A DNA stretch of 64,000 bases, taken from positions 248,001-312,000 of the forward strand of contig JANATF010000005.1 in NCBI GenBank assembly GCA_029449245.1. Reading direction: 5' to 3'. This stretch comes from Mortierella alpina. Taxonomy: Eukaryota; Mortierellomycota; Mortierellomycetes; Mortierellales; Mortierellaceae. The notes beneath the pieces were generated by a model, which had not been told where the DNA came from, did no database searches, and saw only the letters and a list, made by a program, of their open reading frames with translations. The position numbers and the translations under genes are program-made. Of this stretch, positions 33,179 to 44,245 are shown in pieces (positions within the stretch are counted from its first letter, which is position 1; every line of letters starts with the position of its first letter).

Positions 33179-35324
33179 TCAAGTGTCTTTATTTCGACTG
33201 TCTGTTTTCTCGAGCCGTTCTCGCTCTACATGGAGGGGGTTGTGCCCTAGGGATTCGAAGAGCGCTTGGTTCTGTTGGAGATACCAGTCGCTTCCACCTG
33301 AATTCTCTTCTGTTATTTCATCCGCGAAATCCCTTCCACCAGCCTCTAACCAAACAGCGTGGTTTCGCTCTAAGATGTCCTTGTTCTCCAATGATTCAGG
33401 TAAAAGCTGACTGGGAATTAAAACATCTCCTGTTCGTTTCTTGTGCTGAGTCCTGCTCTCGTGGCCATGATGAGGATCTGATTGCTTGAAAGATGACCGC
33501 GAGCGAGAAAAGAATCGCTTCTGGAATTTTGGCGGAATAATTGTTACAACACTTTGACGCCCTCGATGAATAGTCTGGATCATATTAGGCCTGCTCTTAT
33601 AAAAGAAACCCCCAGTTTCCTTGGCTGGAGGATTTTTTGGTGCAATTGTAAGCGACGGCGATGGCGACGGCCTCGCTGTTAATCGCGAGTACGGGGTTGT
33701 ACTTGTCTGGCTGGAACCAATTGTGCTTGTTGATGGTGCCCATTTCCTTGTTGTTTTCGTACTAGCCATTGTTACGTCGGTTGATGGCTCCCGGATCCCC
33801 GCTGTGGTCGCTGCATTCGCACTCCGTGTTATCGTGGATCTAGACGGCCTTGGTGGTATTATATCACTTGGTGTTGCAGGATGATCCTGCCGTTCCTGGA
33901 GTGTTCCCCGCACTTTCACAACATTTGTTCCCTCATAGTGAATGGTGGCAAGTTCGATTTCATAATCTTTTGGAGGTCGACTTTGCTGTAATTTCTTGAT
34001 TTTCTCCGCCACCTCGTACGTGGCAAACGCATCGTTCGCGGCGTATGCCAGCTGATGCCCCGACAGGTTTTTGTTCTCCCAGTTTCCCATCCTTGTTAGT
34101 GTAATTTTCTCCACTGAATGTCCTAGCTGCCGCATCAGTATTCGATTATATAAAGGTCAATAAGGCAAAGCCCAAAAGCCAAGCATCTAGTATTTTTCCA
34201 TTGAGGTTGACTTACGAGTTGATTGGTCAAGGAAGACATGCTGCGAATCCTTCTCTGGCTAGATAGATCATCAGCAACCTGTACATAGAGAGCGCCTAGC
34301 TCAACCAGACTTGCGCATCCCACTCCCCAGTCCTTCAGCATCTTTGTTCCATCATTCCTGCATAGAAGAAAAGGAACAGTGTTAGAATCTTATTGATACA
34401 CGCACTTTCTTAAAAAGACTTTTAAGTTGCTTTCTCGATTACCGGATGTTGATCCCGACCTTCAGAATACGTTTGTCCCGCAAAATGCGAGCCAGGGCCT
34501 CAGGAAACCTTTTCATATGGAAAACATGGAACAGGTAGACTGTCTTGTCATCCCCGAGCTGGATGAGCGCCATCCGTCCTTGCTTCCCAGGGTAGACATA
34601 AGGCCTCCATTCCGCGTCCAGCGCCCACATCGTCGTACTAAAGTGTCAAAAACAGAGACGAGAGGTAACAAAGACGATAAGGGATTTGCAAAACGGCTTC
34701 ACGAGATTGCCACAAACGAAAGCGTCCTTACACATCATCTCAAAGCGGGTTGTACCTGCTAGAGTTTAACCACCGATCTGCCTCTTCGTCGCATTTAGTG
34801 TAGAGCACCTCTCGCGAGGCGTTCGTCCGGTAGTCCAGAAAAGGTAGATCCTCTGGCAACGTCAAAGCTGGGGTAGCGGCCGAAATTGTCGAGGTTCTCG
34901 AAAAGCGGGCGTTTGACCCACGTAGATTGGCGAATCGACTTGTATCCCAAGACTGACCTGCCACTGCAGGTGTGCCCAGCGAACGCGCGCCCTCGCCCTC
35001 TGCAGCTTTGGGTGTGGCGAAGTCCTTGCTGTGGCTCATAGGCGGGCTGTGCAGTCTCCGAGGGGGCGAAAGCGCCCTTCGACCAGATGCTACAGGTCGT
35101 TCAACAACTGGACGGTGCAAAGAAGCGATGGACCGCGTAGAAGACAGATTCGTTTTTTGGCCCCTGAACGCGGAATCGGCATCGTATATAGCTGGTGCTG
35201 TGGTGCGTTTGAGATTGGCAGACTGAGACGTGGCCAAGAGATGCAGAGGACGCCGAGGTGGACATGACAGAGACCAAGGACGACGCAAAAGCGCTCCTGA
35301 TGCGATGGAGTGTTTGATTCGCAT
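33179..35324 (-). CDS. DEDD-type 3'-5' exonuclease domain protein (WRN/RNase D-like)
   Basis: Four exons on the minus strand: 35324-34756, 34637-34443, 34357-34216 and 34126-33179; 617 residues. The exonuclease fold starts at the end of exon 1 with catalytic D-x-E in W-A-L-D-A-E-W; exon 2 continues with A-L-I-Q-L-G-D and V-G-I-N-I-R; exon 3 holds N-D-G-T-K-M-L-K-D-W-G-V with the second Asp, and exon 4 the Y-A-A-N-D-A (Y-x3-D) motif, giving DEDDy. Such enzymes trim RNA or DNA ends. The N-terminal about 190 residues are poorly conserved, Arg/Ser/Pro-rich, and begin with an acid-free basic stretch compatible with a mitochondrial presequence. The C-terminal about 240 residues after the nuclease are Ser/Thr/Pro- and Arg-rich with an acidic end. 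The first exon could include an upstream untranslated part. Confidence 0.88.
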
Positions 35325-35917
35325 TCTTTGCTAGGGGGAATGGAATATAGTATGCAGGTGCGTCGAGACGTCAGGGGAGGTGTCTCCCGGCTGTTGGAGC
35401 TTTTGGTCCGTTCAAACGTATAACCACCCAAAGGACAGAGGGGTGCGGTGCAGCGACGGGATGTAGCCAGGGGATGCCGCGAATAGGGGCCAGGACGGAT
35501 GTGGATGGTGAGGCGGAAGAAAGTGACGAGTGATGGCTCCGTGGTCGAATCGCGTTAGGCGTGGGGTGATCCGTTGTGTCACGTACAAACAGCCACAGCA
35601 CCAGATGTCCCTTCGCTATGCCTTGTGCATGCTGCTACATATACCGCATTGACGACGGACGTGCAGTACACTCCGTCGATGCTTCGCTGACCTCCTGGCC
35701 CTTTTGAGAGTTGCACATCATCTGCATACCGCCCATGCAGCATGACAGTGTGAGATGGTTTTCCCTTTGAAGGTTTTTTGTGATTATGCACTCTTCGCGC
35801 TTGGATGCACCTGGACGTGTTCCTTCGCCATCATTCTCTTGGCTCAGCAGTATGCACAATGCACATCTGGTCTATTGTTATCTTTCATCTACGCTGGCTG
35901 GTCTATCTCCTGTTTTT

Positions 35918-36472
35918 CTATTCTTCCCTCCTTGGAGAGACGAACACTGTCGCAAAGGAAGGTACAGGGCTGGCGGGTTCTTCTTCGTACGATAGGCAGT
36001 CTCTTGCGTCGATCGTCATTGACAGTTCCTCCCAATGATCCTCCTCCATGCCTTGCTCCATCTCATCTTTTTCATCGCTCTCGTCGCTTATTGACGAGAT
36101 TGTGGAGGCAGCGCAGGAAGAGTAGGACAGTGATGGCAAAGATCCTTGCTCAGAGCTGACAAGCGACAACGCCCGCTCTCGTACCCGGGGAACATGAACG
36201 GCCGTGTTTTTTGACTTGCAGGATTGACTTCTTCCTAGTTCTGAATCTGTCAAGGTTTGGTCCCAGTCATACTCTGAGAGACTTGAATATGCAGAATCGT
36301 GCCTTGACCGCGACTTGATATGTAGTGGCGCCTTGAGGTAAGGCGACCAAGCGGCGCCCTCAGATGCACCAACATGAGGCAGTGGTGTCCATTGTGGACT
36401 GTGTGAGCGTGTGGAAGACGATGGACGACTGGTGTTTGAGTAGATATAGGCGCTCGGATGGTTGTAGAACAT
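35918..36472 (-). CDS. Ser-rich hypothetical protein
   Basis: Single-exon ORF of 184 residues, not recognised. It is rich in Ser, Tyr and charged residues: a Ser/Pro/His N-terminus, a Ser-rich middle with S-L-P-S-L-S-Y-S-S, then an acidic segment (residues about 140-165, E-S-D-E-K-D-E-M-E-Q-G-M-E-E-D) and a Pro-rich end. No signal peptide or membrane segment. Support is the clean ORF, balanced codon use and a TATAAAAA box on the minus strand at 36,680-36,687, about 208 bp upstream of the ATG. It could be an intrinsically disordered regulator. Confidence 0.6.
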   Translation of the reverse strand: MFYNHPSAYIYSNTSRPSSSTRSHSPQWTPLPHVGASEGAAWSPYLKAPLHIKSRSRHDSAYSSLSEYDWDQTLTDSELGRSQSCKSKNTAVHVPRVRERALSLVSSEQGSLPSLSYSSCAASTISSISDESDEKDEMEQGMEEDHWEELSMTIDARDCLSYEEEPASPVPSFATVFVSPRREE

Positions 36473-36679
36473 CTTGGGGAATGTGGATATACGTGTCTGT
36501 AGTTCTCGATGGACGCTTTGATAGGAACTTTAATTGAGGCTGCGAAGGAGAGATGGATAGGGGCTGGGCTTTTGAGGCCAGGTGTACAGCAAGGAAGGAG
36601 GAAAAGGCTGATAGTCGAGGAGGAGTGAGCGATGGGTTGGCAATGAGGGAAAAGAGAAGGGTCTGGACGAGGCGGCACC

Positions 36680-36687
36680 CTTTTTAT
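36680..36687 (-). promoter_or_regulatory. TATA box of the Ser-rich gene
   Basis: Minus-strand TATAAAAA about 208 bp upstream of the ATG at 36,472. Spacing fits a fungal promoter with a leader of about 180 bases. Confidence 0.5.
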
Positions 36688-36899
36688 ACGATTGAAAGCG
36701 GACTTTTTATCTTAACATTCTGCAGCATGCCCTGCTCAGGCCCATGAAACCAAGGAAAAAAAAAGAGATGGGCGTGCCTGATCCTCGACAGACAAAGGGA
36801 GGAGGATGGATTACCCTTGTGCCCTTGTGAGCACAGGTCGATGTTACTCGAACGTGTGGTCGTAAGTAAGCAGCATGAGTACCTTACAAACAGCAACCC

Positions 36900-38330
36900 C
36901 TTTTAGCGAGCCAAAGCGAGCGTACAAAAGAAATGAACACAAGAAAAACCACAACTTGAGAGGACCCGGAGGATGCAAATGACAAAATGAAAGTAGCCCA
37001 GCATCTGAAGCATGCAGACGCTAGGAGGGAAAAAAAAGAAAACAAAAAAGCAATAGACAAGCGCTCACATCAATCGAGGGCACTACTCCGATCGACCTTG
37101 AGTCCGATATGTGAAGGGTAATGAGAACGGTATCCACTCGTTCGTCTGCACTCCTTTTTCAACAAAACTCCCAGCTGTTCCTCCAGTTCTTTGTCCGGTC
37201 TCTTATGCATGGCTCTGTTGCAATTCTTCAACGACCTGCAAATGAGCTGCAGCTACTCTCGGCCGATTCAATTATGCTGCAGCTCTAATGACCCCTTTTG
37301 CAAGATACCGTCGTGCCCCAGTCAATCCCCTTGCTTCATGTCGGCTCGCATCCTTCGATCATTCGTTGACAGGACTCGCTAAAAAATGGAAAGAATGGCG
37401 TTCCCGTTCCGCTATCTTTTTTTCTTCTTGCCTAAGCGTAAATGTAATATCAATCGAAGGTACATCAACGGAACAGGCGAGAAGGATTGCAGGCTATTTT
37501 GCATTCACCGCTTAGGTGGTACAGTGCTTTGACATTCAGGTGCGCGGGGATCGAGATCGGGGGTCGTCATGCAAGGTCGTTGAAGGAGAGCCGCCTTTTT
37601 AACAAATATCAGAGCGACGATCTGAGTTACACCGTAGGACTGGTCATTGCCATATTACGACGCAAATGCAATGCCTTAGGCCAGGATAACAACCAAACGA
37701 CACCAAGAAAACATAAACAAATAGTCCTCGGTTCATTGGGTTGCATGCAGACCTTTGTGCAAAGTCTCCGTCAAATGAACTTCGGTGTGCGTGTGATGCG
37801 GGTAACTGAAGAAATGTTGGATCGGGCATACGCAGACCATTACATTACTGCAACGACCCCTCGTTCATAGGCAGCACCAACACACTCTCATTTCCCCATC
37901 CATAGAAAGACGGTACAAATACTTGCAAGTGCTGGAGATTTATATTTGTTATGGAGTAAAGGCAGAGTAACTCTCAGAATGTGCGATCGCCCTCATCATA
38001 GCCTCTGAAGAGACTAGACAAGATCATCAATAGGCAAACGGGAATCCCTTCAAAAGAAGGAAAAGCCCGTGCCTCGCTTCCCTTTACGGGCAACGCACTG
38101 CAACTCATCGTCGAGAGTAAACTGTGTGTCTAAGTTGGAAAACAAAGACTAGAAATGTACTAGACAGAAATCCTGTAAGTACAGTCGATAAAGAAACCAT
38201 TTGGTGCACAGTGCTCAGAGTCTTTTATACTTCCAAAGCCGCTGGGACTGGTGTATTCGGACCTCAATTGGAAAGTAGTGCCGTGGGACCTCAGAGCTGA
38301 CTGCAGATGTTGTTTGGTAAAATTTGTGAC
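36900..38330. other. Intergenic region, nothing recognised
   Basis: About 1.4 kb between the Ser-rich gene and the MFS transporter gene. ORFs such as 37,487-37,870 have no recognisable motifs, signal peptide or plausible splice partners. No RNA gene or transposon end was seen. Confidence 0.5.
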
Positions 38331-38334
38331 ATGT

Positions 38335-40654
38335 TTACTGCGGGTACCTCCTGTTCGTGGCCAAAAATACAAACGCCGCCGATCCTAGAAAGTAAAGGAC
38401 GCACACTGTGGTCCAAATGAGGCCCCAGCGACCGACCGAGTCCTTGTCCAGCAGCAATCCCACTACGAATATGCCGATTAGAGCAGGGAGAGAGCCTGCG
38501 GTATTGCCAAGGGAGAAGATGAACCCTGCATGCTGAGGACAAAAGTCGTGCTAACCATGAACGTCAAATCATACGTTGAGAACAGCGACTTGAGGAAAAA
38601 TGAGGCGGACGATGCGGACAACACGCATTGTGTGATCAATTGAACGGTACCTGATATGCAGACGCACCGATCATAGTAAAGCCATTGAGTGCCATGCCTA
38701 TAGTGATCAATGTCATAGCCAGAGCTGCTGTATGGGCAAAGCTGACTGCCAGAAATAAAAACACTCCTAGCCCGACACCTCCAATGGTTTGGCTCACCCG
38801 CCTAACTGTCAGTGGTGTCCAATTCCAGTCCTGAATGGCCAAGTCTCCTAGATATCCTGCTATAAAGCCCATGAACCCTTGAACAGCGGATGGCAAAACT
38901 ATTGTGCGCACACGTTTCAACGGACATTGGTTTGTTATCAATAGCGATGCCAAGGCAACGTTGGTAGAACCTGTTTATCACTGGTACTATACCTGCATAG
39001 TAGCCGATCATGCCTACATCGACTCCATAAAAATCGAGGTAAAAAGTCGGGATCCATGACTGCATCACAAAGAAGCCGATCGAGTTACAAAACTACAGCA
39101 TGCCACAATGAACAGATTAGTAGACCAGACAATCTCCCACGCAGTGTTGTGAGTACGCTCGAGTTCACGCACCTGTGAGATGATAATGGCCCACACCTCT
39201 CTCCTTGCCAGGAGCTCTTTCCAGGGGACTGTCGTTGTGGCCTCATCCATGCCCCACGTAGCGGGTACCCTTGATCGGACGTGGCTGCGAAACTTTTGCC
39301 ACCTCAGTGCCATCGCTGAAGGTAAGGTAGATGGGTGATGCATCTCATCAGCTGATACTCCGAAATGACTTGTTGCAACACCGTCCGTGCTGTCTTCTGA
39401 AGAGCGAGACTCAGTCAATTGCACTGTTGACGATGAGAGCGGCCGGTATATTATGTGTGCCCCGTTGGTGCTGAATATCCGTGATGGCTCCTGCTCGTTC
39501 AAACATTCCTCAGCGTCCTGTTGTGGGCGGCTTTGGGTGTTATTCGTGTGCCGATCTAACTTTTGCTGCTCTAGTATCCAGTGTAGCTCGTGCTCTGAAA
39601 TCCCATGACAAGACAAAGGGTCGCTTGCGCCCCAAATCTAATTACGCAACATGATGCAGTAACAGGTCAGTCCGGCTTTTTGGCCAAGACGCAGAGAGTC
39701 AAAATTCACATTTGGCATACACATACCTGCCACGCAATACTCCACAGCAGGCCAAGGGCGCCAAATAGCCAGAATACGCTCCGCCACCCCCAAGGTGAGA
39801 CCACGAGAGCAGACGACGTTGGTAGAGCAATGACAGCTCCCAAATACGCGAACGCTGTCACCGTCGCCACTGCCTTGGAACGCTCACACGGCGGGATCCA
39901 TGTTCCAATCATGGCATGAACAGAGGGGTATGCTACACCTATTGTGGTAGAACATGAATGTGGTTCTTGATTAGAGCAAGCGCCACTTCCCGACGAGCCA
40001 TTTTTGACTAGTGGAGCATATCAGGAGCACACCAGCACAAACTGAAGTATAGTGAAGCGTAGCATTAGCGTTACCTTCGCCTAGACCCAGAGCTATACGC
40101 ACGGCAACCACCCAGGCAAGGCCCATCTCAGACGCAAAGGGCGTCAAGAGCGTAAAGATTGTCCACGTTGCAGCACCTACAGATTAGCAGAACGATTTGC
40201 CATGCCGGCTGTTGAGTTCGTGTTTTTTGAGCTCATGACATCTGTCACCGGTCTCTGCTTCACAAACGATGGCATCCTAGCGCAGTGGAAATCATACCAA
40301 ACGCAAGCACAGCCTTGCCGCCGTATCGGTCCGCAAGAGTGCCTCCTACGATTGGCGTCAGGATGTACCCGATGAAGAAGGAAGCCAAGATAATCCCTTG
40401 CTGCGATTTGGAGTAGTGAAGTTCGCTAGCGATGGCCACAATGACCACGGCCATATTAGAGCGGTCTAGTGTTTGCAACCTATGTTCTGTTAGCTCGCCG
40501 CTTGTCGTTCATCATTCGAGTGCGCTGGTTCATTGCCGACAGACATGCCTGCATATGAGATCATCAAGCCCAATCCACTCAGAAGCAAATTCAAGTGGCG
40601 CCTTGGGATGCCATCCTGCTTGTTCATCGCAGAGGCATTGTGTTCTGACGGCAT
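38335..40654 (-). CDS. MFS transporter, SLC17/anion-cation symporter-like
   Basis: Eight exons on the minus strand: 40654-40549, 40465-40298, 40176-40075, 39938-39727, 39637-39173, 39092-38993, 38898-38651 and 38532-38335; 532 residues. The product is a 12-segment major facilitator. Y-A-D-R-S-N-M at the exon 1/2 junction and G-G-T-L-A-D-R-Y-G-G-K after segment two match SLC17/ACS-type transporters of organic or phosphate anions. A hydrophilic central loop of about 120 residues (exon 5, Ser/Gln/His-rich) separates the halves. Segments 7-12 lie in exons 6-8, with W-I-P-T-F-Y and G-F-M-G-F-I-A-G-Y-L-G-D. Intron 1 needs a GC donor (40548-40547) because only that restores Y-A-D-R-S-N. Exon 7 was started at 38,898, which joins Y-Y-A to V-L-P-S-A-V-Q-G-F. 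Substrate unknown. Confidence 0.87.
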
Positions 40655-41917
40655 TGGGTAGAAGGTTGATGAAAGAGGCGAAATCGCATTGGCTCGGTCG
40701 CTTGACGCCTTAGGAAGAAGAGGAGGAAGAAGGAGAAGGCCATCCTGCCTGCACCCTGACGATAAGAATGCGTGATTTTTTTACGTACTACTGGTTTTGA
40801 CTTGCAGCGCGTGCAGGGCGCTTCGCGTCCCCCTCAGCCAGCACGTTACGTACCTCTGCCTGCAGCTTGCGAAAAACGCTAGGCCTGCCATGGCTGCTGA
40901 TGAGTAGAGTTATTGGAGGAAGCACTGAACATATGTTTTCGTTCCTTGTCGCCTTATTAGACTACTTTGTCATATCGTTTCAAAGCGATCCCTTGCATGC
41001 ATCGATGAAAGCATACACAAGTCTGCAACCTCCTGAATATCTAAGATCACCTACCATGGTTAGCGTATCGGAAGAAACCCTACGCGAAGGCACAGGCCTG
41101 GGCCGATTATATTGGCGCATCTTCAGTGGGCGCCGTGGCGTGTCCCGCAGAAGAAACAAAACACAACGTGTTTCGCTGGGCGCCTGAGGTGCTCTTGTCG
41201 TCTCAATCGATAGGTACTGTGATACGGCAGTTCTGATTATGTGAATATCAAAGCGCATTGGTACAGACCCGACCTCCTTTGCCCATTACCCCTTCTTTCA
41301 TGCTGCACTCGTACCACTATGTTGAGATCGATGCATTGTCTTGGTGAGCTGATTGAAGGTAGGTAATTCGCTGTGGTACGGTACCGTTGGAATCAAACGC
41401 TTGGGAGCACAAGCAATGCCAACAGGAGGCATTCGTTATTATGGTTCGTCCCAGCGAAGTAAGTTCAAGTAGCAAAGCAGAGGCAAGGTATAGTCCGATG
41501 ACAGTTGGCCCTTACTCGTGTCCGATCAGCGTAGTAGTTGGACGCGGCCAGCTTCGATCGGGACTCTTGAAAACAAGTAGAGGACGGCGGGAGGAAACGA
41601 GTGAAGGAGTAGAAGGCGAAAACGGGGGTGCCCGAGAGATCATCCTTGATGAATCCGTTTCTGATACCGTCCTCGCTCCCTTCGGCGTTCGGTTCTCTGG
41701 AGCCCCCTTCGCACGCACCCCACGCAAGCCTGACTGTTTCAACTGCCATGTTCACTTGCTCCCGGCCCGCGACATCTCCCGGCCATGACGCCCGACTCTG
41801 TCTCGCCGCCCCTACCCGAGTGGGCGTCTGTCGCGTCTCATCCTCAACACAGCCAGCGTGCCATCGGCCATCGATCGCCCCTTCCGTGCGCACCACAGGC
41901 ATGTTTGAGGACATGTA
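40655..41917. other. Upstream region of the MFS gene, up to the transposon
   Basis: No supportable gene. Together with 43,571-44,245 it formed one divergent intergenic region between the MFS and RasGEF genes before the Tc1 element inserted. The part 41,500-41,910 is GC-rich, leader-like sequence. Confidence 0.5.
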
Positions 41918-42208
41918 CAGTGCCCAACAGAAAGTATTTCTCAAAAAAATAATTGAACCCCTTTCAACATAGGAAATTACTATGTTTTTTTTTTTGGGAG
42001 CTTGCACCAGTACTTTACATTATGAAAGGTCGGCCATGAACTTAGAGAAGGTGCCCGCAACCTTAAGAGAAAAAGACAGGGCGGTCAGCATTGCGTATAG
42101 AGAAATTGTTTACTTGCATCTCGCCATGCCAATCTGATCAACTTCAATTAGGAAGCTGAATCTCAACCACATTCCAGGGGGAGGGTAGGTGAGAGGAACT
42201 TCACCAGC
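41918..42208 (+). repeat. Left terminal inverted repeat of the Tc1 element
   Basis: 291 bp. It contains the last codons and stop of the transposase (stop at 42,201-42,203). Confidence 0.92.
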
Positions 42209-43220
42209 GGGTGCTGCCTCCTCCCGCCTTGATAACAGCCTTAATCCTATCTGGCATCGACTGCACTAATGTAGCTATTCTATCCTGGGGTACCGCATCC
42301 CAGACTTCCTTCACCGCTTGCCACATCTCGTCCTTGTTATTCGGCCGTATTTTGTTTTGAACTTCATCTTTGCCATGTTTCCACAGATTCTCGATCGGGT
42401 TGAGGTCCGGCGATTGTGCTGGCCACTGAAGCTTGGTCATACCTCGCAGCTCTCTCCACAGCTTCGAGATGGTGGCCCTGTGAATGGGGGCGCCGTCTTC
42501 CATAAGAATCGGAGGGACCTTATCTCGATGCGAAAAATAGTAACTCTCTAGCTCCTTTTCGTATACAATGTCGACGAAGTCGGCCGCCGATCGTTTACCA
42601 GGTGGCATCAGAATAAGATTACTCTTGGTAGTTGCTGTGAAGGCTCCCCAGACCATCACAGACGTCCTTCCAGACTTGAAGGTAGAGGCCAGACAATCCT
42701 GGTCATATTTCTCATACCACCGGCGCCAAACACGAACTTGCCGGGAGTTCTTGCCGATCTCGAATGAGGACTCGTCTGTCCATATAACGCGGCTCCAATC
42801 ATCGACGGTCCAGTGTTGATGAGCAATGGCGAAGGCTAGACGTGCCTCCCTATGAGCCTTGCTGAGGAACGGCTTTTTGGGCGCAATGCGGCTCCAGAAG
42901 TCCAGTTCGTGAATTTCTTTCCGGAGAGTGGCGATGCTGACTTGTGTGGCCATGTTGGATTTTATCTCAGCCAGTGGGATGCGTCTATTGCTGAGCAGCG
43001 TTCGCTTCAGGGCCCTTTGGTCCCGTTCTTTGAACACTGTTGGGCGTCCTGATCGGGGCTGATTTGCAACGGTGCCTGTTGTCACCTTCTTTTTCATAAT
43101 GGCTGAAACCGTGGTGTGGTGTATGTTGTAGGTCGCCGCGATTTCTTTCACCTTCACTCCACAAGCACGTAGCGTTACGATTTCAGCGCGTTCCTCGATA
43201 GTGAGCTCTCTTGTCTTCAT
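42201..43220 (-). CDS. Tc1/mariner transposase, DD34E, intact
   Basis: 339 residues from the ATG at 43220; the longer frame needs a GTG start inside the right TIR. The N-terminal half is a paired-like double helix-turn-helix (R-E-L-T-I-E-E-R-A-E-I-V, then H-H-T-T-V-S-A-I-M) with a G-R-P-T AT-hook-like element. The catalytic triad is D in W-T-D-E-S-S-F, D in M-E-D-G-A-P-I-H and E in N-P-I-E-N-L-W, with exactly 34 residues between the second Asp and the Glu. The protein cuts and pastes the element at TA sites. No stop or frameshift is seen. The C-terminal residues R-W are encoded within the left TIR. Confidence 0.95.
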   Translation of the reverse strand: MKTRELTIEERAEIVTLRACGVKVKEIAATYNIHHTTVSAIMKKKVTTGTVANQPRSGRPTVFKERDQRALKRTLLSNRRIPLAEIKSNMATQVSIATLRKEIHELDFWSRIAPKKPFLSKAHREARLAFAIAHQHWTVDDWSRVIWTDESSFEIGKNSRQVRVWRRWYEKYDQDCLASTFKSGRTSVMVWGAFTATTKSNLILMPPGKRSAADFVDIVYEKELESYYFSHRDKVPPILMEDGAPIHRATISKLWRELRGMTKLQWPAQSPDLNPIENLWKHGKDEVQNKIRPNNKDEMWQAVKEVWDAVPQDRIATLVQSMPDRIKAVIKAGGGSTRW

Positions 43221-43275
43221 AGTGAGTGTTGGTATGAGAATCGTGAAGATGAGTGCGAGATGAAGCAGTGAATCT

Positions 43276-43568
43276 GCTGGTGAAGTTCCTCTCACCTACC
43301 CTCCCCCTGGAATGTGGTTGAGATTCAGCTTCCTAATTGAAGTTGATCAGATTGGCATGGCGAGATGCAAGTAAACAATTTCTCTATACGCAATGCTGAC
43401 CGCCCTGTCTTTTTCTCTTAAGGTTGCGGGCACCTTCTCTAAGTTCATGGCCGACCTTTCATAATGTAAAGTACTGGTGCAAGCTCCCAAAAAAAAAAAA
43501 ACATAGTAATTTCCTATGTTGAAAGGGGTTCAATTATTTTTTTGAGAAATACTTTCTGTTGGGCACTG
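43276..43568 (-). repeat. Right terminal inverted repeat of the Tc1 element
   Basis: 293 bp, reverse complement of 41,918-42,208 apart from two extra bases in the A/T run. Confidence 0.92.
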
Positions 43569-43783
43569 TACATGTACTCGTTACGGACGTTACTGTGTAC
43601 ATAAAAGGACAGAGATCCCCCTTCTTTTTTTCTCCGACAGACATCTGCGGCGCGCACCAGCCAGAATACCACACTTCCTCGTACAGCAGCCCACACACAG
43701 CACCCTCGCCGTTGTCTCTCCTGAACAGTGAACACTCCCACTTGGTGACCCGCGAGGATCCCGTCCTGTGTCCAGCCGGCGTC

Positions 43784-43845
43784 TCAGTCAGGGACTCATC
43801 CAGCGTCTCATCCAGCATCTCATTCGGCGTCTCATTCAGCCCGTG
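43784..43845 (+). repeat. Imperfect 12-bp tandem repeat in the RasGEF upstream region
   Basis: About five diverged copies of a CATCCAGCGTCT-like unit. Confidence 0.6.
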
Positions 43846-43911
43846 TGATTGGATCCCGTCTTCATGCTGACTGATCCCTCATCTCATTTCCTCATTCCCA
43901 AGGGGGCACAG

Positions 43912-43920
43912 TATAAATAG
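43912..43920 (+). promoter_or_regulatory. TATA box of the RasGEF gene
   Basis: TATAAATAG, 334 bp upstream of the RasGEF ATG at 44,246 and 342 bp downstream of the transposon end. The leader downstream contains a TCCATCCG tandem repeat (44,028-44,060) and a CT-rich tract. Confidence 0.6.
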
Positions 43921-44027
43921 CCCACAGCCCCAGGAGTCGCCTCGCGCTCCCAGCCCTGCATCTTGCATCTCCACCCCATGCGCATTCAGCCGCTTCATTA
44001 GCTTCCATTCAGCCTTGTTGCAGCACG

Positions 44028-44060
44028 CCATCCGTCCATCCGTCCATCTGTCCATCCGTC
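44028..44060 (+). repeat. TCCATCCG tandem repeat in the leader
   Basis: About four copies of an 8-base unit, probably in the 5' leader of the RasGEF transcript. Confidence 0.7.
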
Positions 44061-44245
44061 TTCTCTTTCTTTATTCTTAATCTCCCTTCCTACGGCCAGA
44101 CCAGCTTGGCTCTGCTCGAACTGTTCTCGCTCTCGCTCTCACACAAACGCACCGACCAACCTACTGCAAATTAAGCTCCATTCCTTGTACTACTTAGCAA
44201 AACACCCGCACTCGCGTAGTATTCAACGTAGTATTCAGCGCAACC

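Larger units (their letters stand above)
41916..43570. mobile_element. Complete Tc1/mariner element with long terminal inverted repeats and TA duplication
   Basis: The element runs from 41,918 to 43,568 (1651 bp) and starts and ends CAGTGCCC...GGGCACTG. It is flanked by TA at 41,916-41,917 and 43,569-43,570, the expected target duplication. The pre-insertion site would read ACATG-TA-CATGT, a palindrome. The terminal inverted repeats are 291 bp (left) and 293 bp (right) and appear identical by eye except for an 11 versus 13 base T-run. The transposase ORF is uninterrupted, so the copy is young and may be autonomous. Confidence 0.95.

Noticed and set aside
37487-37870. 127-codon plus-strand ORF
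   Set aside because: No recognisable domain and no promoter or codon-use support.
38971-38992. 22-nt intron in the MFS gene
   Set aside because: It would be too short to splice and inserts residues not expected in the family; using the acceptor at 38,900-38,899 gives a 94-nt intron and restores conserved sequence.
43221-43295. N-terminal extension of the transposase
   Set aside because: Needs a GTG start within the TIR; 339 residues from the ATG at 43,220 is the usual family size.
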